This document shows, in pieces, positions 1-7,366 of a stretch of DNA of 64,000 nucleotides. The position numbers and the translations under genes were made by a program. The notes below the pieces were generated by a model. That model was not told the DNA's origin. It worked only from the letters and a program-made list of their open reading frames with translations, and ran no database searches. Where the stretch lies: NCBI RefSeq assembly GCF_025642155.1, contig NZ_CP106798.1, forward strand, positions 8,866,001 to 8,930,000. The letters run 5' to 3'. This DNA comes from Streptomyces sp. HUAS 15-9. Its GTDB lineage: Bacteria; Actinomycetota; Actinomycetes; Streptomycetales; Streptomycetaceae. Positions within the stretch are counted from its first letter, which is position 1, and every line of letters begins with the position of its first letter.

Positions 1-310
1 GCGGTGGTGCACGCCCGCCCACCGATCGGGTGCGGGCTTGGCTGACAGCATCCCCGGTCGTCATCGCCAGTCACCGTCCCTCCATGATCAGCTCGACGAC
101 CGGACCTCGGCCCGCGCCGTGGTCGAGTCGGCCGTGAGGGTGCGTCCGCAGGCATCCTCGTGCTGATCGACTTTTCGGCCTCGGTGAGGTGTGGGGATGG
201 TGGGGCCGGGGACTTGGTGTGTAGGCCGGGTTCAGAGGCGTTCCCATGGGGCTGGCTCGTCCAGGCTTCTCTGGTTCAGACGACGTGCCGGGGAAGCCGT
301 CCGCTCGAGG
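1..310. other. No gene recognised
   Basis: Left edge of the window. Short open frames exist in several frames but none has a convincing ribosome-binding site, family motif or natural-looking protein sequence. It is probably flanking DNA downstream of the GAF-ANTAR gene, whose stop is at 311. Confidence 0.5.
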
Positions 311-999
311 TCACGGGAGGCTGCCTCGTTCGCAGAGCCGACGGGCGACCTCTCGGAGCTTGATGTTGTTTTCCTGTGAGGAGCGGCGCAGGACGTCGAA
401 CGCCTCTTCCTGGGTGAGGTGGCGGCTGCCCATGAGGATGCCCATGGCTTCGCCGATGGTGTGGCGGGTGGCGACGGCCTGTTCCATCTGGGCGTGGGTG
501 CGGGCGCTGGAGAGGGCGACCGCGCGTGGGAGGCCAGCAGCCAGCCGGCCAGCTCGCTGACCTCGGTGAACGCTCCGGGCTTTCGAGAGTAGAGGTTCAG
601 TGCGCCGAAGTCTTCGTCCTCGGTGAACAGCAAGAAGCCCATCATGCTGCCGACGCCCAGTTCGCGGGCCTGGGGGGCGTAGGCGGGCCAGCGCTGGTGC
701 TCGCCGGTGAGGTCGGCGATGCGGAACACCCGCTCTCCTTGCGAGCTGCGGACGGCGTCGTAGTACGGCCCCTCGCCCAGCTGCTGCTGCAATTTGTCGC
801 TTTCGGTGACCAGTTGGTGAGTGGGGGCGAGCGTCTCCACCGCCCGGTCGTGCAGCACGAGGACGCCGGCTGCGTCGCAGCCGTCCACCAGCTCTGTGGC
901 CGAGCGGGTAATCCGTTCCAGGGTGGCAGCGAGCGATTCCTGCGCCAGGAGATCCCGCGCCATCGTCGCCATCTGCTGCGCGAACCGAGCCCAGTCCAC
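311..999 (-). pseudogene. GAF-ANTAR regulator, frameshifted
   Basis: The first part (999 down to about 525) is a GAF sensor domain, with an ARDLLAQESL-type lead-in helix and a VLHDRAVETLAPTHQLV core. The second part (about 520 down to 311), in another frame, is a typical ANTAR RNA-binding domain (RHTIGEAMGILMG, then LTQEEAFDVLRRSSQ). Such proteins sense small ligands and act as transcription antiterminators. A GTG start at 999 is chosen because GGAGG lies 6 bases upstream; an ATG at 1065 is also in frame. Restoring one base near 520-526 (SHA-VALSS) rejoins the two domains. It is either a recent pseudogene or a one-base sequence error. Confidence 0.8.
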
Positions 1000-1079
1000 A
1001 ACCCACCTCCGCCTCTCATTCGGTCCTGGACACACCTCATACCCACCATTTCGTAGGACCTTCACAGGGCAGGGGCATC

Positions 1080-1205
1080 GTGGTGACGGACGCCGAGCCG
1101 AGGGTGTATGGGGTTCAGCTCGGTGTTCACGGCGCCGTCAAGAACCGTGCGGCCGACCTTCTTGGGGAACAGGTGGGCGTATTCGGCGCCCAGCCAGGTG
1201 CCGTA
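1080..1205 (-). pseudogene. TAP-like alpha/beta hydrolase, inverted middle piece
   Basis: On the minus strand this short stretch reads like the nucleophile-elbow region of secreted tripeptidyl aminopeptidase-like hydrolases: HYGTWLGAEYAHLFP followed by VGRTVLDGAVNTELNP. The residue where the catalytic serine of GxSxG is expected reads as His, at or next to the breakpoint. The neighbouring piece of the same family (1222-1488) lies on the opposite strand, so part of the gene has been inverted. No start or stop of its own; non-functional. Confidence 0.65.
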
Positions 1206-1221
1206 GTGAGCCCCCACCGCT

Positions 1222-1488
1222 GGGACTTCATCTCCGACAAGCACGGCCTGGACACCAAACCCATCCCCACCGACACCGGGCGCGAACTCACCCAGAGCCT
1301 CGGCGAAGCAGGGGTCCTCACAGGGCTCTACTCCAAGGCCATGTGGCCGGCGCTCTGGCAGGCAATCCAGCAGGCGGAGTCCGGTGATGGCACCATCCTG
1401 CTGGCCGTGTCCGACGCCCTCTTCCAGCGCTGCCCCGACGGGCACTACACCAACTACCACGACGCCTCGGCCAGGAGCAATGCTCAGG
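1222..1488 (+). pseudogene. TAP-like alpha/beta hydrolase, second piece
   Basis: The plus-strand translation contains AGVLTGLYSKAMWPALWQAI and GDGTILLAVSDALF, then CPDGHYTNYHDA. This matches the cap and middle region of the peptidase family whose upstream part lies inverted at 1080-1205. The two pieces diverge from a breakpoint near 1205-1215. It is cut on the right by DNA leading into an IS256-type element. The C-terminal TAP domain with the rest of the catalytic triad is absent. Confidence 0.65.
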
Positions 1489-1597
1489 ACTTGTGGATCG
1501 GCTCTCGGGGAGTGCGCGAAGGGCGTACCTTCCCGCGTGATCTACAAGTCACCGAGTAGAGGCCCGCGTTCGCAGCGCGCATCGGGAAGGCACGCCC

Positions 1598-2424
1598 GTG
1601 CTCAGCGTAGTGAATGCCGATGGTTCGACCGAGTCCGGCTCCCTGATCGACGAGATCGTCCGTGAGGGCGCCCGCCGGATGTTTGCCGCCGCACTGGAAG
1701 CCGAAGTCAACCAGTACATAGCTGAGTTGGCCGCCGAGACGGATGAGGCCGGGCGCCGCCTGGTGGTCCGCAACGGTCACCACCGGCCCCGCACCGTGAC
1801 CACAGCCGCAGGTTCCGTCGAGGTCACGGCCCCGCGCGTGAACGACAAACGGGTGGACGCGGCTACCGGCGAGCGGATGCGGTTCTCCTCGAAGATCCTG
1901 CCGCCGTGGTGCCGCAAGTCGCCGAAGGTCAGCGAGGTGCTGCCGCTGCTCTACCTGCACGGCCTGTCCTCGGGAGACTTCGTGCCCGCGCTGGAGCAGT
2001 TCCTCGGCTCGGGGCCGGACTGTCGCCGGCCACCGTGACCCGGCTGACGAAGCATTGGCAAGACGACCACGCCGCCTTCCAGCGGCGCGACCTCGCCGAG
2101 TCCGACTACGTGTACGTGTGGGCGGACGGGGTGCACCCCAAGGTCCGGCTCGGGCAGGCGCACTCCTGCGTCCTGGTGCTGATGGGCGTGCGCTTGGACG
2201 GCACCAAGGAGCTGATCGCGCTGGCCGAGGGGCTGCGGGAGTCGACCGAGTCGTGGGCCGACCTGCTGCGCGACTGCTGCCGCCGGGCATGCGCGATCCC
2301 GAGCTGTTCGTCGGCGACGGCGCGATGGGCCTGTGGAAGGCCCTGGCCGAGGTGTTCCCGGCTGCCCGCCACCAGCGATGCTGGGTCCACAAGGCCCGGA
2401 ATGTCACGAACTCCCTGAGCGAGA
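1598..2424 (+). pseudogene. IS256-family (mutator) transposase, truncated
   Basis: GTG start at 1598 behind GGGAAGG. The N-terminal part reads SLIDEIVREGARRMFAAALE and VRNGHHRPRTVTT, typical of IS256-family DDE transposases that cut and paste their own element. The frame shifts near 2020 (into PATVTRLTKHWQDDH and VYVWADGVHPKVRL) and again near 2280 (into MRDPELFVGDGAMGLWKAL and RHQRCWVHKARNV). Homology stops after about 275 residues, just before the Asp23 gene, so the C-terminal third and the right end of the element are missing. The insertion has probably replaced the native promoter of the stress operon. Confidence 0.8.
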
Positions 2425-2456
2425 TGGGGCGGCAGGACCAGCGCGCGCCGTCCGGC

Positions 2457-2900
2457 ATGAAGGTCGCGGAGGAAACCGCTAAGCAAAATGTCACGGCGGG
2501 GCGGGGCGAGCCCGGTGCGCGGGGCCGGACCACCATCGCCGACGGCGTCGTCGAGAAGATCGCCGGGATCGCGGCCCGTGATGTGGTCGGGGTGCACGCG
2601 ATGGGCAGCGGAATCTCCAGAGCCTTCGGCGCAGCGCGGGAGCGGGTGCCCGGCACCAGCAAGTCCGTCTCCCGCGGCGTCAAGGTCGAAGTCGGCGAGA
2701 CGCAGACGGCGATCGATCTGGAAATCGTCATCGAATACGGCGTCTCGGTCGCGGACGTGGCGGGCGCCGTGCGGGAGAGCGTGATCTCCGCCGTCGAGTG
2801 GATGACGGGCCTGGAAGTCGTGGAAGTCAACATCGCGGTCAGCGACGTGAAGCTCCCCGACGAAGAGGACGAAGGGGAAGAGCAGCCGCGGCTGCGGTAG
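2457..2900 (+). CDS. Asp23/Gls24 family envelope stress protein
   Basis: 147 residues. The core motifs are typical of actinobacterial Asp23 proteins: TTIADGVVEKIAGIAARDV, VGVHAMGSGISR, a basic segment around SKSVSRGVKVEV, then VVEVNIAVSDVKLPDEEDE with an acidic tail. In Gram-positive bacteria these proteins gather at the membrane through AmaP and help cope with cell-envelope or alkaline stress. It is the first gene of a same-strand operon with a small membrane protein, a second Asp23 paralogue, a DUF6286 protein and an amaP stub. The ATG at 2457 lies just after the truncated IS256 transposase and has only a weak upstream GGCAGGA, so its original leader may be lost. The upstream transposase frame is open into this gene. 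Confidence 0.85.
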   Translation: MKVAEETAKQNVTAGRGEPGARGRTTIADGVVEKIAGIAARDVVGVHAMGSGISRAFGAARERVPGTSKSVSRGVKVEVGETQTAIDLEIVIEYGVSVADVAGAVRESVISAVEWMTGLEVVEVNIAVSDVKLPDEEDEGEEQPRLR

Positions 2901-2930
2901 CCGGCCCGGTGAATTACGAAGGAGTGCACG

Positions 2931-3122
2931 ATGAGCATGGCCGTGGTGGGGTTGCTTGCTGGTATAGGGCTCGGCTTCGCTGGCTATTTCGGCGGCTTCG
3001 GGGCTTTTCTCCTGGTGGCGGCGCTCGGCGCCGTGGGGTTCGTCGCCGGAGGGCTTGCGGACGGTGACTTTGAGCTCGGGCACTTCGTCCGGAGCCGTGA
3101 TCGTGTCGACCGGCGGCGGTGA
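2931..3122 (+). CDS. Small membrane protein of the Asp23 operon
   Basis: 63 residues, nearly all one hydrophobic glycine-rich stretch (VVGLLAGIGLGFAGYFGGFG, then LLVAALGAVGFVAGGL) followed by a short charged tail ending RDRVDRRR. It probably forms two closely packed transmembrane helices. It sits 30 bp after the first Asp23 gene and 3 bp before the second, the usual place for the DUF2273-like partner in streptomycetes. GAAGGAG upstream supports the ATG at 2931. It is likely a membrane partner of Asp23; the exact role is unknown. Confidence 0.8.
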   Translation: MSMAVVGLLAGIGLGFAGYFGGFGAFLLVAALGAVGFVAGGLADGDFELGHFVRSRDRVDRRR

Positions 3123-3125
3123 GCC

Positions 3126-3533
3126 GTGCCGCGCCCAGAGATTGCCCCCTCGGTGGTACCCAGAGGAGCTCGCGGCGCGACCCGTGTTGCCGATCGAGTC
3201 GTCGCGAAGATCGCCTCCCAGGCGGCGCGTGAGGCACTGAGCAGGTCTGCTGAGTCGGCCCCGTCCGTCCCTCCCGGCCGCTCGAAGCCACACGCGACCG
3301 TGTCGGCGCGCCCTGCCCCTGAGCGGGAGCACGCGTTCGGCCAGGCGCGGGTGCACATCGCGCTGGAGCTGGGATATCCGTCGGACATCGGTGCCCAATG
3401 CAGCGCGGTACGTCGCGTAGTCAGCGAGCCCGTGAGCCGACTGGCGGGCGTGAAGGTTCAAGAAGTCGTGGTGACGGTCGAGCAGCTGCATTCGGCACAT
3501 ACGCGGGGTGTGGTGACCGGGAGGACCAGATGA
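3126..3533 (+). CDS. Second Asp23/Gls24-like protein
   Basis: 135 residues from a GTG start only 3 bp after the membrane-protein stop. It has a short Asp23-type fold: RVADRVVAKIASQAAREAL near the N-terminus, ARVHIALELGYPSDIGAQC in the middle and AGVKVQEVVVTVEQLHS near the end. It diverges from the first paralogue and is common as the third gene of these operons in Streptomyces. Its stop overlaps the start of the next gene (ATGA), which suggests translational coupling. It probably forms a mixed assembly with the first Asp23 protein at the membrane. Confidence 0.8.
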   Translation: MPRPEIAPSVVPRGARGATRVADRVVAKIASQAAREALSRSAESAPSVPPGRSKPHATVSARPAPEREHAFGQARVHIALELGYPSDIGAQCSAVRRVVSEPVSRLAGVKVQEVVVTVEQLHSAHTRGVVTGRTR

Positions 3534-4201
3534 AAAACGAACCGGAGACGGAGGCTGCCACCCATCGCGTGGCGACCAGCGACACCGAGCAGCCTCGCCC
3601 CAACCTGGCCGACGGACCCGGACCGGGCCCAACGGCCCCTGCTGGACAGCGTGTCCGCCGGTTCTGGTCCTCGAGGCGCGTGCCCGCCGCGATCGTGTCC
3701 CTGCTCGCAGCCGCGGTCACCGGCCTCCTCCTGTATGACGTGACGGCTGTGCGGGCCGGCCGGTCGGCGATGAGCTGGCGGCGCACTCTCACCGACGAAC
3801 TGGCGACCCGCCCCCTCGACGACGGCTGGATGATCGGCGGCGCAGCGCTGGCGATGGCCCTCGGCCTGTGGCTGCTGATCCTCGCGGTGACCCCGGGACT
3901 ACGGTGGCTGCTGCCGATGCGGCCGCCCGCTGATGCGCGGGCTGCCGACATGCGAGCTGGGCTCAGCCGCTCCGCCGCCCCACTCGTGCTGCGCGACCGG
4001 GCCATGGAGGTGCCGGGTGTCCAGTCGGCCCGGATCGACGTGGGCCGCCGCAAGATCAGAGCAAGGATCCGGTCCCACTTCCGCGACCTAGAAGAGGTCC
4101 GGGCAGACCTGGAATCGACGCTGGCGAACGGCGTACCGCAACTCGGGCTCGCCCGGCCGCCGGCCCTGTCCCTCGACGTCCGGCGACCGAAGAGGAGGTG
4201 A
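3530..4201 (+). CDS. DUF6286-type membrane protein of the Asp23 operon
   Basis: 223 residues. The N-terminal 50 residues are polar and disordered. A transmembrane helix follows (AAIVSLLAAAVTGLLLYDV), then a second (GAALAMALGLWLLILAV), then a soluble alkaline-shock-like C-terminal domain (VLRDRAMEVPGVQSARIDVG, RSHFRDLEEVRADLESTL). The gene overlaps the preceding stop and ends 6 bp before amaP. The layout fits a membrane anchor of the Asp23 complex. Function is inferred only from operon membership and architecture. Confidence 0.75.
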   Translation: MKNEPETEAATHRVATSDTEQPRPNLADGPGPGPTAPAGQRVRRFWSSRRVPAAIVSLLAAAVTGLLLYDVTAVRAGRSAMSWRRTLTDELATRPLDDGWMIGGAALAMALGLWLLILAVTPGLRWLLPMRPPADARAADMRAGLSRSAAPLVLRDRAMEVPGVQSARIDVGRRKIRARIRSHFRDLEEVRADLESTLANGVPQLGLARPPALSLDVRRPKRR

Positions 4202-4207
4202 CAGCAC

Positions 4208-4376
4208 ATGATCAGGACGGTCAACCGGGTCCTGCTGGGAGTGATCGGGGCCGGCTTGTTCGCGCTGGGCGCTGCGGTGCTGCTCGGCGGGCTCGACCTT
4301 CAGCGACGGTGGAACTTCGAAGTGCCCACTTGCTGGCCCTTGCGGGGACCCCACGATGTGGTGCTCGGGGCTCTCG
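4208..4376 (+). pseudogene. amaP: AmaP N-terminal stub
   Basis: ATG behind GAGGAGGTGACAGC. The first roughly 55 residues match the start of the alkaline-shock membrane anchor AmaP: MIRTVNRVLLGVIGAG, a first transmembrane helix and the WPLRGPHDVVL loop. Homology ends near 4376, where the sequence becomes the antisense of a small zinc-ribbon gene. The second helix and the Asp23-like domain of AmaP are missing. The open frame runs on to 4672 but that part is antisense translation. The operon has therefore lost its usual anchor gene here. Confidence 0.75.
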
Positions 4377-4390
4377 GAGCTACACCCACA

Positions 4391-4564
4391 TCAGCTGCTG
4401 TCGTGGCACTCGCGTTCGGTGGGGGACTGGCAGGCCTGGCACAGTTCGTGCCGCCCCTGAAAAGTGATCACGCTTCCCCAGCCGTTGCACAGCTCGCAGC
4501 CGACAGCCAAAGCGACGTTGGCGCGGGGGTTGGACTCGGGGGCGGCCGTCGTTGTGTAGGTCAT
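4391..4564 (-). CDS. Small CxxC zinc-ribbon protein
   Basis: 57 residues: MTYTTTAAPESNPRANVAL, then a zinc-ribbon-like pair CELC and CQAC separated by 18 residues (GWGSVITFQGRHELCQAC). GGAG lies 8 bases before the ATG. Small proteins of this type are frequent in Streptomyces conjugative plasmids and integrative elements; that link is from memory of the family, not from a search. Its 3' end abuts the truncated amaP, so the last residues may be altered. A tandem 10-bp repeat lies in its upstream region, as expected for a plasmid-type regulated promoter. Confidence 0.6.
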   Translation of the reverse strand: MTYTTTAAPESNPRANVALAVGCELCNGWGSVITFQGRHELCQACQSPTERECHDSS

Positions 4565-4629
4565 GAGGTGCTCCTGGCGTCGGGACCGTCCCGGTGGTGC
4601 ACACCGTGGCTGCATGATGCCCACTCTAA

Positions 4630-4670
4630 ACCGTTTGATGCCCGATTGTGCCCGATTGTGCAGATTTTAT
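4630..4670 (-). promoter_or_regulatory. Upstream region with tandem 10-bp repeat
   Basis: CCCGATTGTG occurs twice in tandem at 4641-4660 in a locally AT-richer stretch, about 77 bp upstream of the zinc-ribbon start. On the minus strand a TAGAGT-like -10 follows at about 4625-4630. The repeats are a plausible operator for a plasmid-type repressor or a small iteron. Inference from position and repetition only. Confidence 0.4.
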
Positions 4671-5162
4671 GACTGTTTTGCCTGTGGTGGCAGCCGCTCG
4701 CCTGCGGCCGGCTTGATGTCCCACGCCGAAGCCCACATCCAGTGGGAACAGTGGGGGCGTTCATCACCCCCATGTCCCGCCGCCTGGCCCGCCCCCGCCG
4801 CCAGGCAGAGGCGTCGACGGTCACCCTCGCAGCCGCCTGAAGACCAGAGCGCTGGCGCTGCCGTTCGGAACAGCGACCATCGACGCCCAACCGAACGGCA
4901 AGTGGGATCACTACCGCCCTTCATGCCCTGTGATCTGCGAAAAGAGGATGTGACACAGCTCAGGGGCGCGTTTATCCCGTGACGCGTGTGCGAGTCCTCA
5001 CGACGAGACGCGCGCCGGTCGTGGCCCCGGTGCCGCCCGGTACCACCCGGCACTGGGGCCGCTTGCTGTCTGCAGCCAGTACCGCGCTGACCTGCCATGG
5101 TCGGGGGTTGCGGATCTTGGGCGGGCCCGTGGTACGGCTCGTGGTCGGGGTTCCACACCGGC

Positions 5163-5212
5163 TGGGCAAGCCGACGATCAGGGGCTTGCCCAGTGCCGGA
5201 CGGGCTTGCCCA
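5163..5212. repeat. Three copies of a 10-bp sequence, one inverted
   Basis: TGGGCAAGCC at 5163-5172 is followed by its reverse complement GGCTTGCCCA at 5183-5192 and again at 5203-5212. The two direct copies are exactly 20 bp apart and the first pair forms a hairpin with a 10-base loop. Spacing of two helical turns fits a protein-binding array. Confidence 0.6.
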
Positions 5213-5310
5213 ACTCGGTGCCGGGCACGGTCCGTCGGCGGGCCCTGTGTGGCTCGGCGGGTTGTTTCCTTGGTAGGCCCCATAGGGGGCTGGAGGGTTG
5301 GGCCGACCGT

Positions 5311-5345
5311 TGCACCGAGGGGTGCACCGAGGGGTGCAGCACCCT
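5311..5345. repeat. Tandem 12-bp repeat
   Basis: TGCACCGAGGGG is repeated at 5311-5322 and 5323-5334, followed by a partial third unit beginning TGCAGCAC. Each unit contains a TGCAC half-site. Together with the nearby 10-bp repeats it looks like an iteron or operator cluster. No gene overlaps it. Confidence 0.55.
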
Positions 5346-5452
5346 CATCGCGTGGACGCCCGTTTGTGCAGGTGGGGTGCTGTGGCAAGCCCTTCGCGGA
5401 CGCCGACACCTCTCTCCGTGATAGTCGGAGCGAGGTTCTGATCGAGCAATAA

Positions 5453-5959
5453 TCAAGACTTGTGGATGAGTTGTGCGGCTCGGATTATTCCTTGGCTGCG
5501 TGACGCTGGAGGCCGACGTGCCGGGTCAGTCGTTGAGTGGTTCGACGCGGATGGATCAGATCCGCCCAGGTAGAGCATGTACCCCGCGTACTCCATGTCC
5601 ACGTCCATCCTCTCCGGTGGTACGACGTAGAGTCCTGCGGTGGACGCGGGAGCCCAGCCGAGGTTGCGTGGAGGGTGGTACTCCTCGTAGTGCCCCACGT
5701 AGAGCCTGGTCGGCGGGATGAACACGGCGCAAACGTCTCCAACACGGAGGGTGGAAGGTGCCGGCTCGAGACGAAATGGGCTCCATTCCTCGTGGGACTC
5801 GCCGTGCGGGAGTGCGACCTGCCCGTTCCATCGGAAATTGGAGGAATTATGGATCGCTCTCCATGGCCATTCCAGCGTGATGTAGCGACCTACCCCAACC
5901 ACCCGAGCCGCTGCTGGCACACAGGAGACCATCACGTGGTCGCCGATCCGAGGAACCAT
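5453..5959 (-). CDS. Hypothetical protein
   Basis: 168 residues from an ATG at 5959 with AAGG nearby. The sequence is balanced and natural-looking (MVPRIGDHVMVSCVPAAARV, WNGQVALPHGESHEEWSPF, LYVVPPERMDVDMEYAGYML). It is rich in aromatic residues and probably all-beta. No family is recognised. It has no signal peptide or transmembrane helix. The last roughly 35 residues are Ser/Pro/Arg rich and may be an extension past an original stop. Confidence 0.55.
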   Translation of the reverse strand: MVPRIGDHVMVSCVPAAARVVGVGRYITLEWPWRAIHNSSNFRWNGQVALPHGESHEEWSPFRLEPAPSTLRVGDVCAVFIPPTRLYVGHYEEYHPPRNLGWAPASTAGLYVVPPERMDVDMEYAGYMLYLGGSDPSASNHSTTDPARRPPASRSQGIIRAAQLIHKS

Positions 5960-5993
5960 GTCTGATCACCTTTGTTCCGATGGTGGATGTGGG

Positions 5994-6072
5994 AGGGAAG
6001 CTTGATGAGTAGCGGGGTCCCGATCAGGGTGAGGAAAAGGCCGATGGCCCCGGAAAACAGGATCTGATTCAC
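5994..6072 (-). pseudogene. mraY: MraY N-terminal fragment
   Basis: From a GTG at 6072 the minus strand reads VNQILFSGAIGLFLTLIGTP then LLIKL. This is the first transmembrane helix of actinobacterial phospho-N-acetylmuramoyl-pentapeptide transferase, the membrane enzyme that makes lipid I. Homology stops after about 26 codons; the rest of the roughly 360-residue protein is absent. It is a stray piece of an essential gene whose working copy must lie elsewhere. Confidence 0.7.
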
Positions 6073-6264
6073 TGGACGACTGCAACCCCCTGTTTCGTTT
6101 CCGCCTCGGGGCACCTCAGTATCACCAACTACCCCAGGGCAGAGATTACTTGTAGGACTGGGGCTCCGGGCGCGGGTCGGTGTCCCGTGGCAGCATTTGA
6201 AGAGTCCAGCAACTGAGTGCATGTCAAATCCACTGGGAGCTCACCAGCCCGAAGTCCCGCCAGG

Positions 6265-7308
6265 TCACACTTGCACGAGTTCCTTCCTGATCAGGCTCTC
6301 GGCGGTTGCGACAATGGCCGCCTCGGGACTGCTGCGGGGCTGCCATCCCAGTACGCGGTGGGCCTTTGCGCTGGTCGTCTTCCGGGCGAAGCCGAGGTCG
6401 GGCACGAACGTACGGAGCTCCTTGTTGAAAAGAGAAACCATGCGTACCACGGCATTGGGGATGGAGCGGGTCGGCACGTTCTTGGCTGCGTCTCCGAGGT
6501 TGGCTATGAGGACGGCGCCGATCTGTTTCATCGAGATCGCTGGTCCGCCGGCGGTGAGGAAGCGCTGACCAGCAGCGTCAGGGGTAGTCATGGCCAGCAG
6601 GTGCGCGCTTGCCACATCGCGTACGTCGACGATCGGGATCCACAGGTCGGGATAGCCGGGCATCGCCCCGTCGAGGATTCGCTGAACGAGGTGATTCGAT
6701 CCGGAGATCGCCCTGCCCAGCACGGGACCCATGACTGCGACGGGAAGGATCGTGGCGAGTTCCGTCGAACCGCCCTCGGCGTCGATGAAATCCCACGCGG
6801 CGCGCTCGGAGAGCGTCTTGCTCTTGGTGTACGCGGTGGCACCCGGCCCGTCGAGGACGCTCCAGTCCTCCTCGGTGAACTGGTGGTCGGTGCGCGGGTA
6901 CCCGTAGGCGACCGCATGGAACGCGGAGGTGAGGACAACCCGTTTGACGCCGGCATCGCGTGCCGCACGCAGCACGCGCAGAGTGCCTTCACGCGCCGGA
7001 ACGATGACATCGTCCTCGTTCTCGACATGCTCCACGTGCACGGGGGAGGCCACATGCAGGACGAAGTCGCACCCGGCTACGGCATCAGCCCACCCCGCGT
7101 CCCTCATGAGGTCCGCCGCCACGAAACTCAACGCGTCGCCGTTGACCATTCCGGCGTCGCTGAGCTGGGTCCGGACCTCGGACTCGCGCCCGAGGGTGCG
7201 CACGGTGGCGCGCACCCGGTATCCCTGCTCCAGCAGTTGGAGAATGCAGTGTCCGGCGATGAAGCCGGACGCGCCGGTGACGAGGACATGCGGCTGCGGC
7301 GCGGTCAT
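6265..7308 (-). CDS. NAD(P)-dependent epimerase/reductase (extended SDR)
   Basis: 347 residues. An N-terminal Rossmann fold carries VTGASGFIAGHCILQLLEQG. VLHVASPVHVEH follows near residue 85, and a catalytic YTKSK is near residue 165 in place of YxxxK. The family resembles dihydroflavonol-4-reductase/cinnamoyl-CoA reductase-like SDRs, which reduce carbonyls or aldehydes; the substrate is unknown. It is the last gene of a four-gene minus-strand run with a lipase-like hydrolase, a SnoaL-like protein and an imine reductase/HIBADH-like dehydrogenase. A 58-bp gap separates it from the hydrolase. Confidence 0.85.
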   Translation of the reverse strand: MTAPQPHVLVTGASGFIAGHCILQLLEQGYRVRATVRTLGRESEVRTQLSDAGMVNGDALSFVAADLMRDAGWADAVAGCDFVLHVASPVHVEHVENEDDVIVPAREGTLRVLRAARDAGVKRVVLTSAFHAVAYGYPRTDHQFTEEDWSVLDGPGATAYTKSKTLSERAAWDFIDAEGGSTELATILPVAVMGPVLGRAISGSNHLVQRILDGAMPGYPDLWIPIVDVRDVASAHLLAMTTPDAAGQRFLTAGGPAISMKQIGAVLIANLGDAAKNVPTRSIPNAVVRMVSLFNKELRTFVPDLGFARKTTSAKAHRVLGWQPRSSPEAAIVATAESLIRKELVQV

Positions 7309-7366
7309 GACTGCACCCCTGGGGGCGGTGTCGTGATCATCTGTCTTCCTTCCTTGCTCGCCCAGT

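Larger units (their letters stand above)
4671..5452. other. Non-coding region, no convincing gene
   Basis: About 780 bp. Open frames are present on both strands because of the high GC, but their translations are low-complexity and none has a recognisable domain. The right half holds two clusters of short repeats annotated separately (5163-5212 and 5311-5345). It could be a replication or control region of an integrated element. Confidence 0.5.

Noticed and set aside
1484..2938. 484-codon minus-strand open frame
   Set aside because: Antisense of the IS256 transposase and the Asp23 gene, Ser/Arg/Pro-rich without motif.
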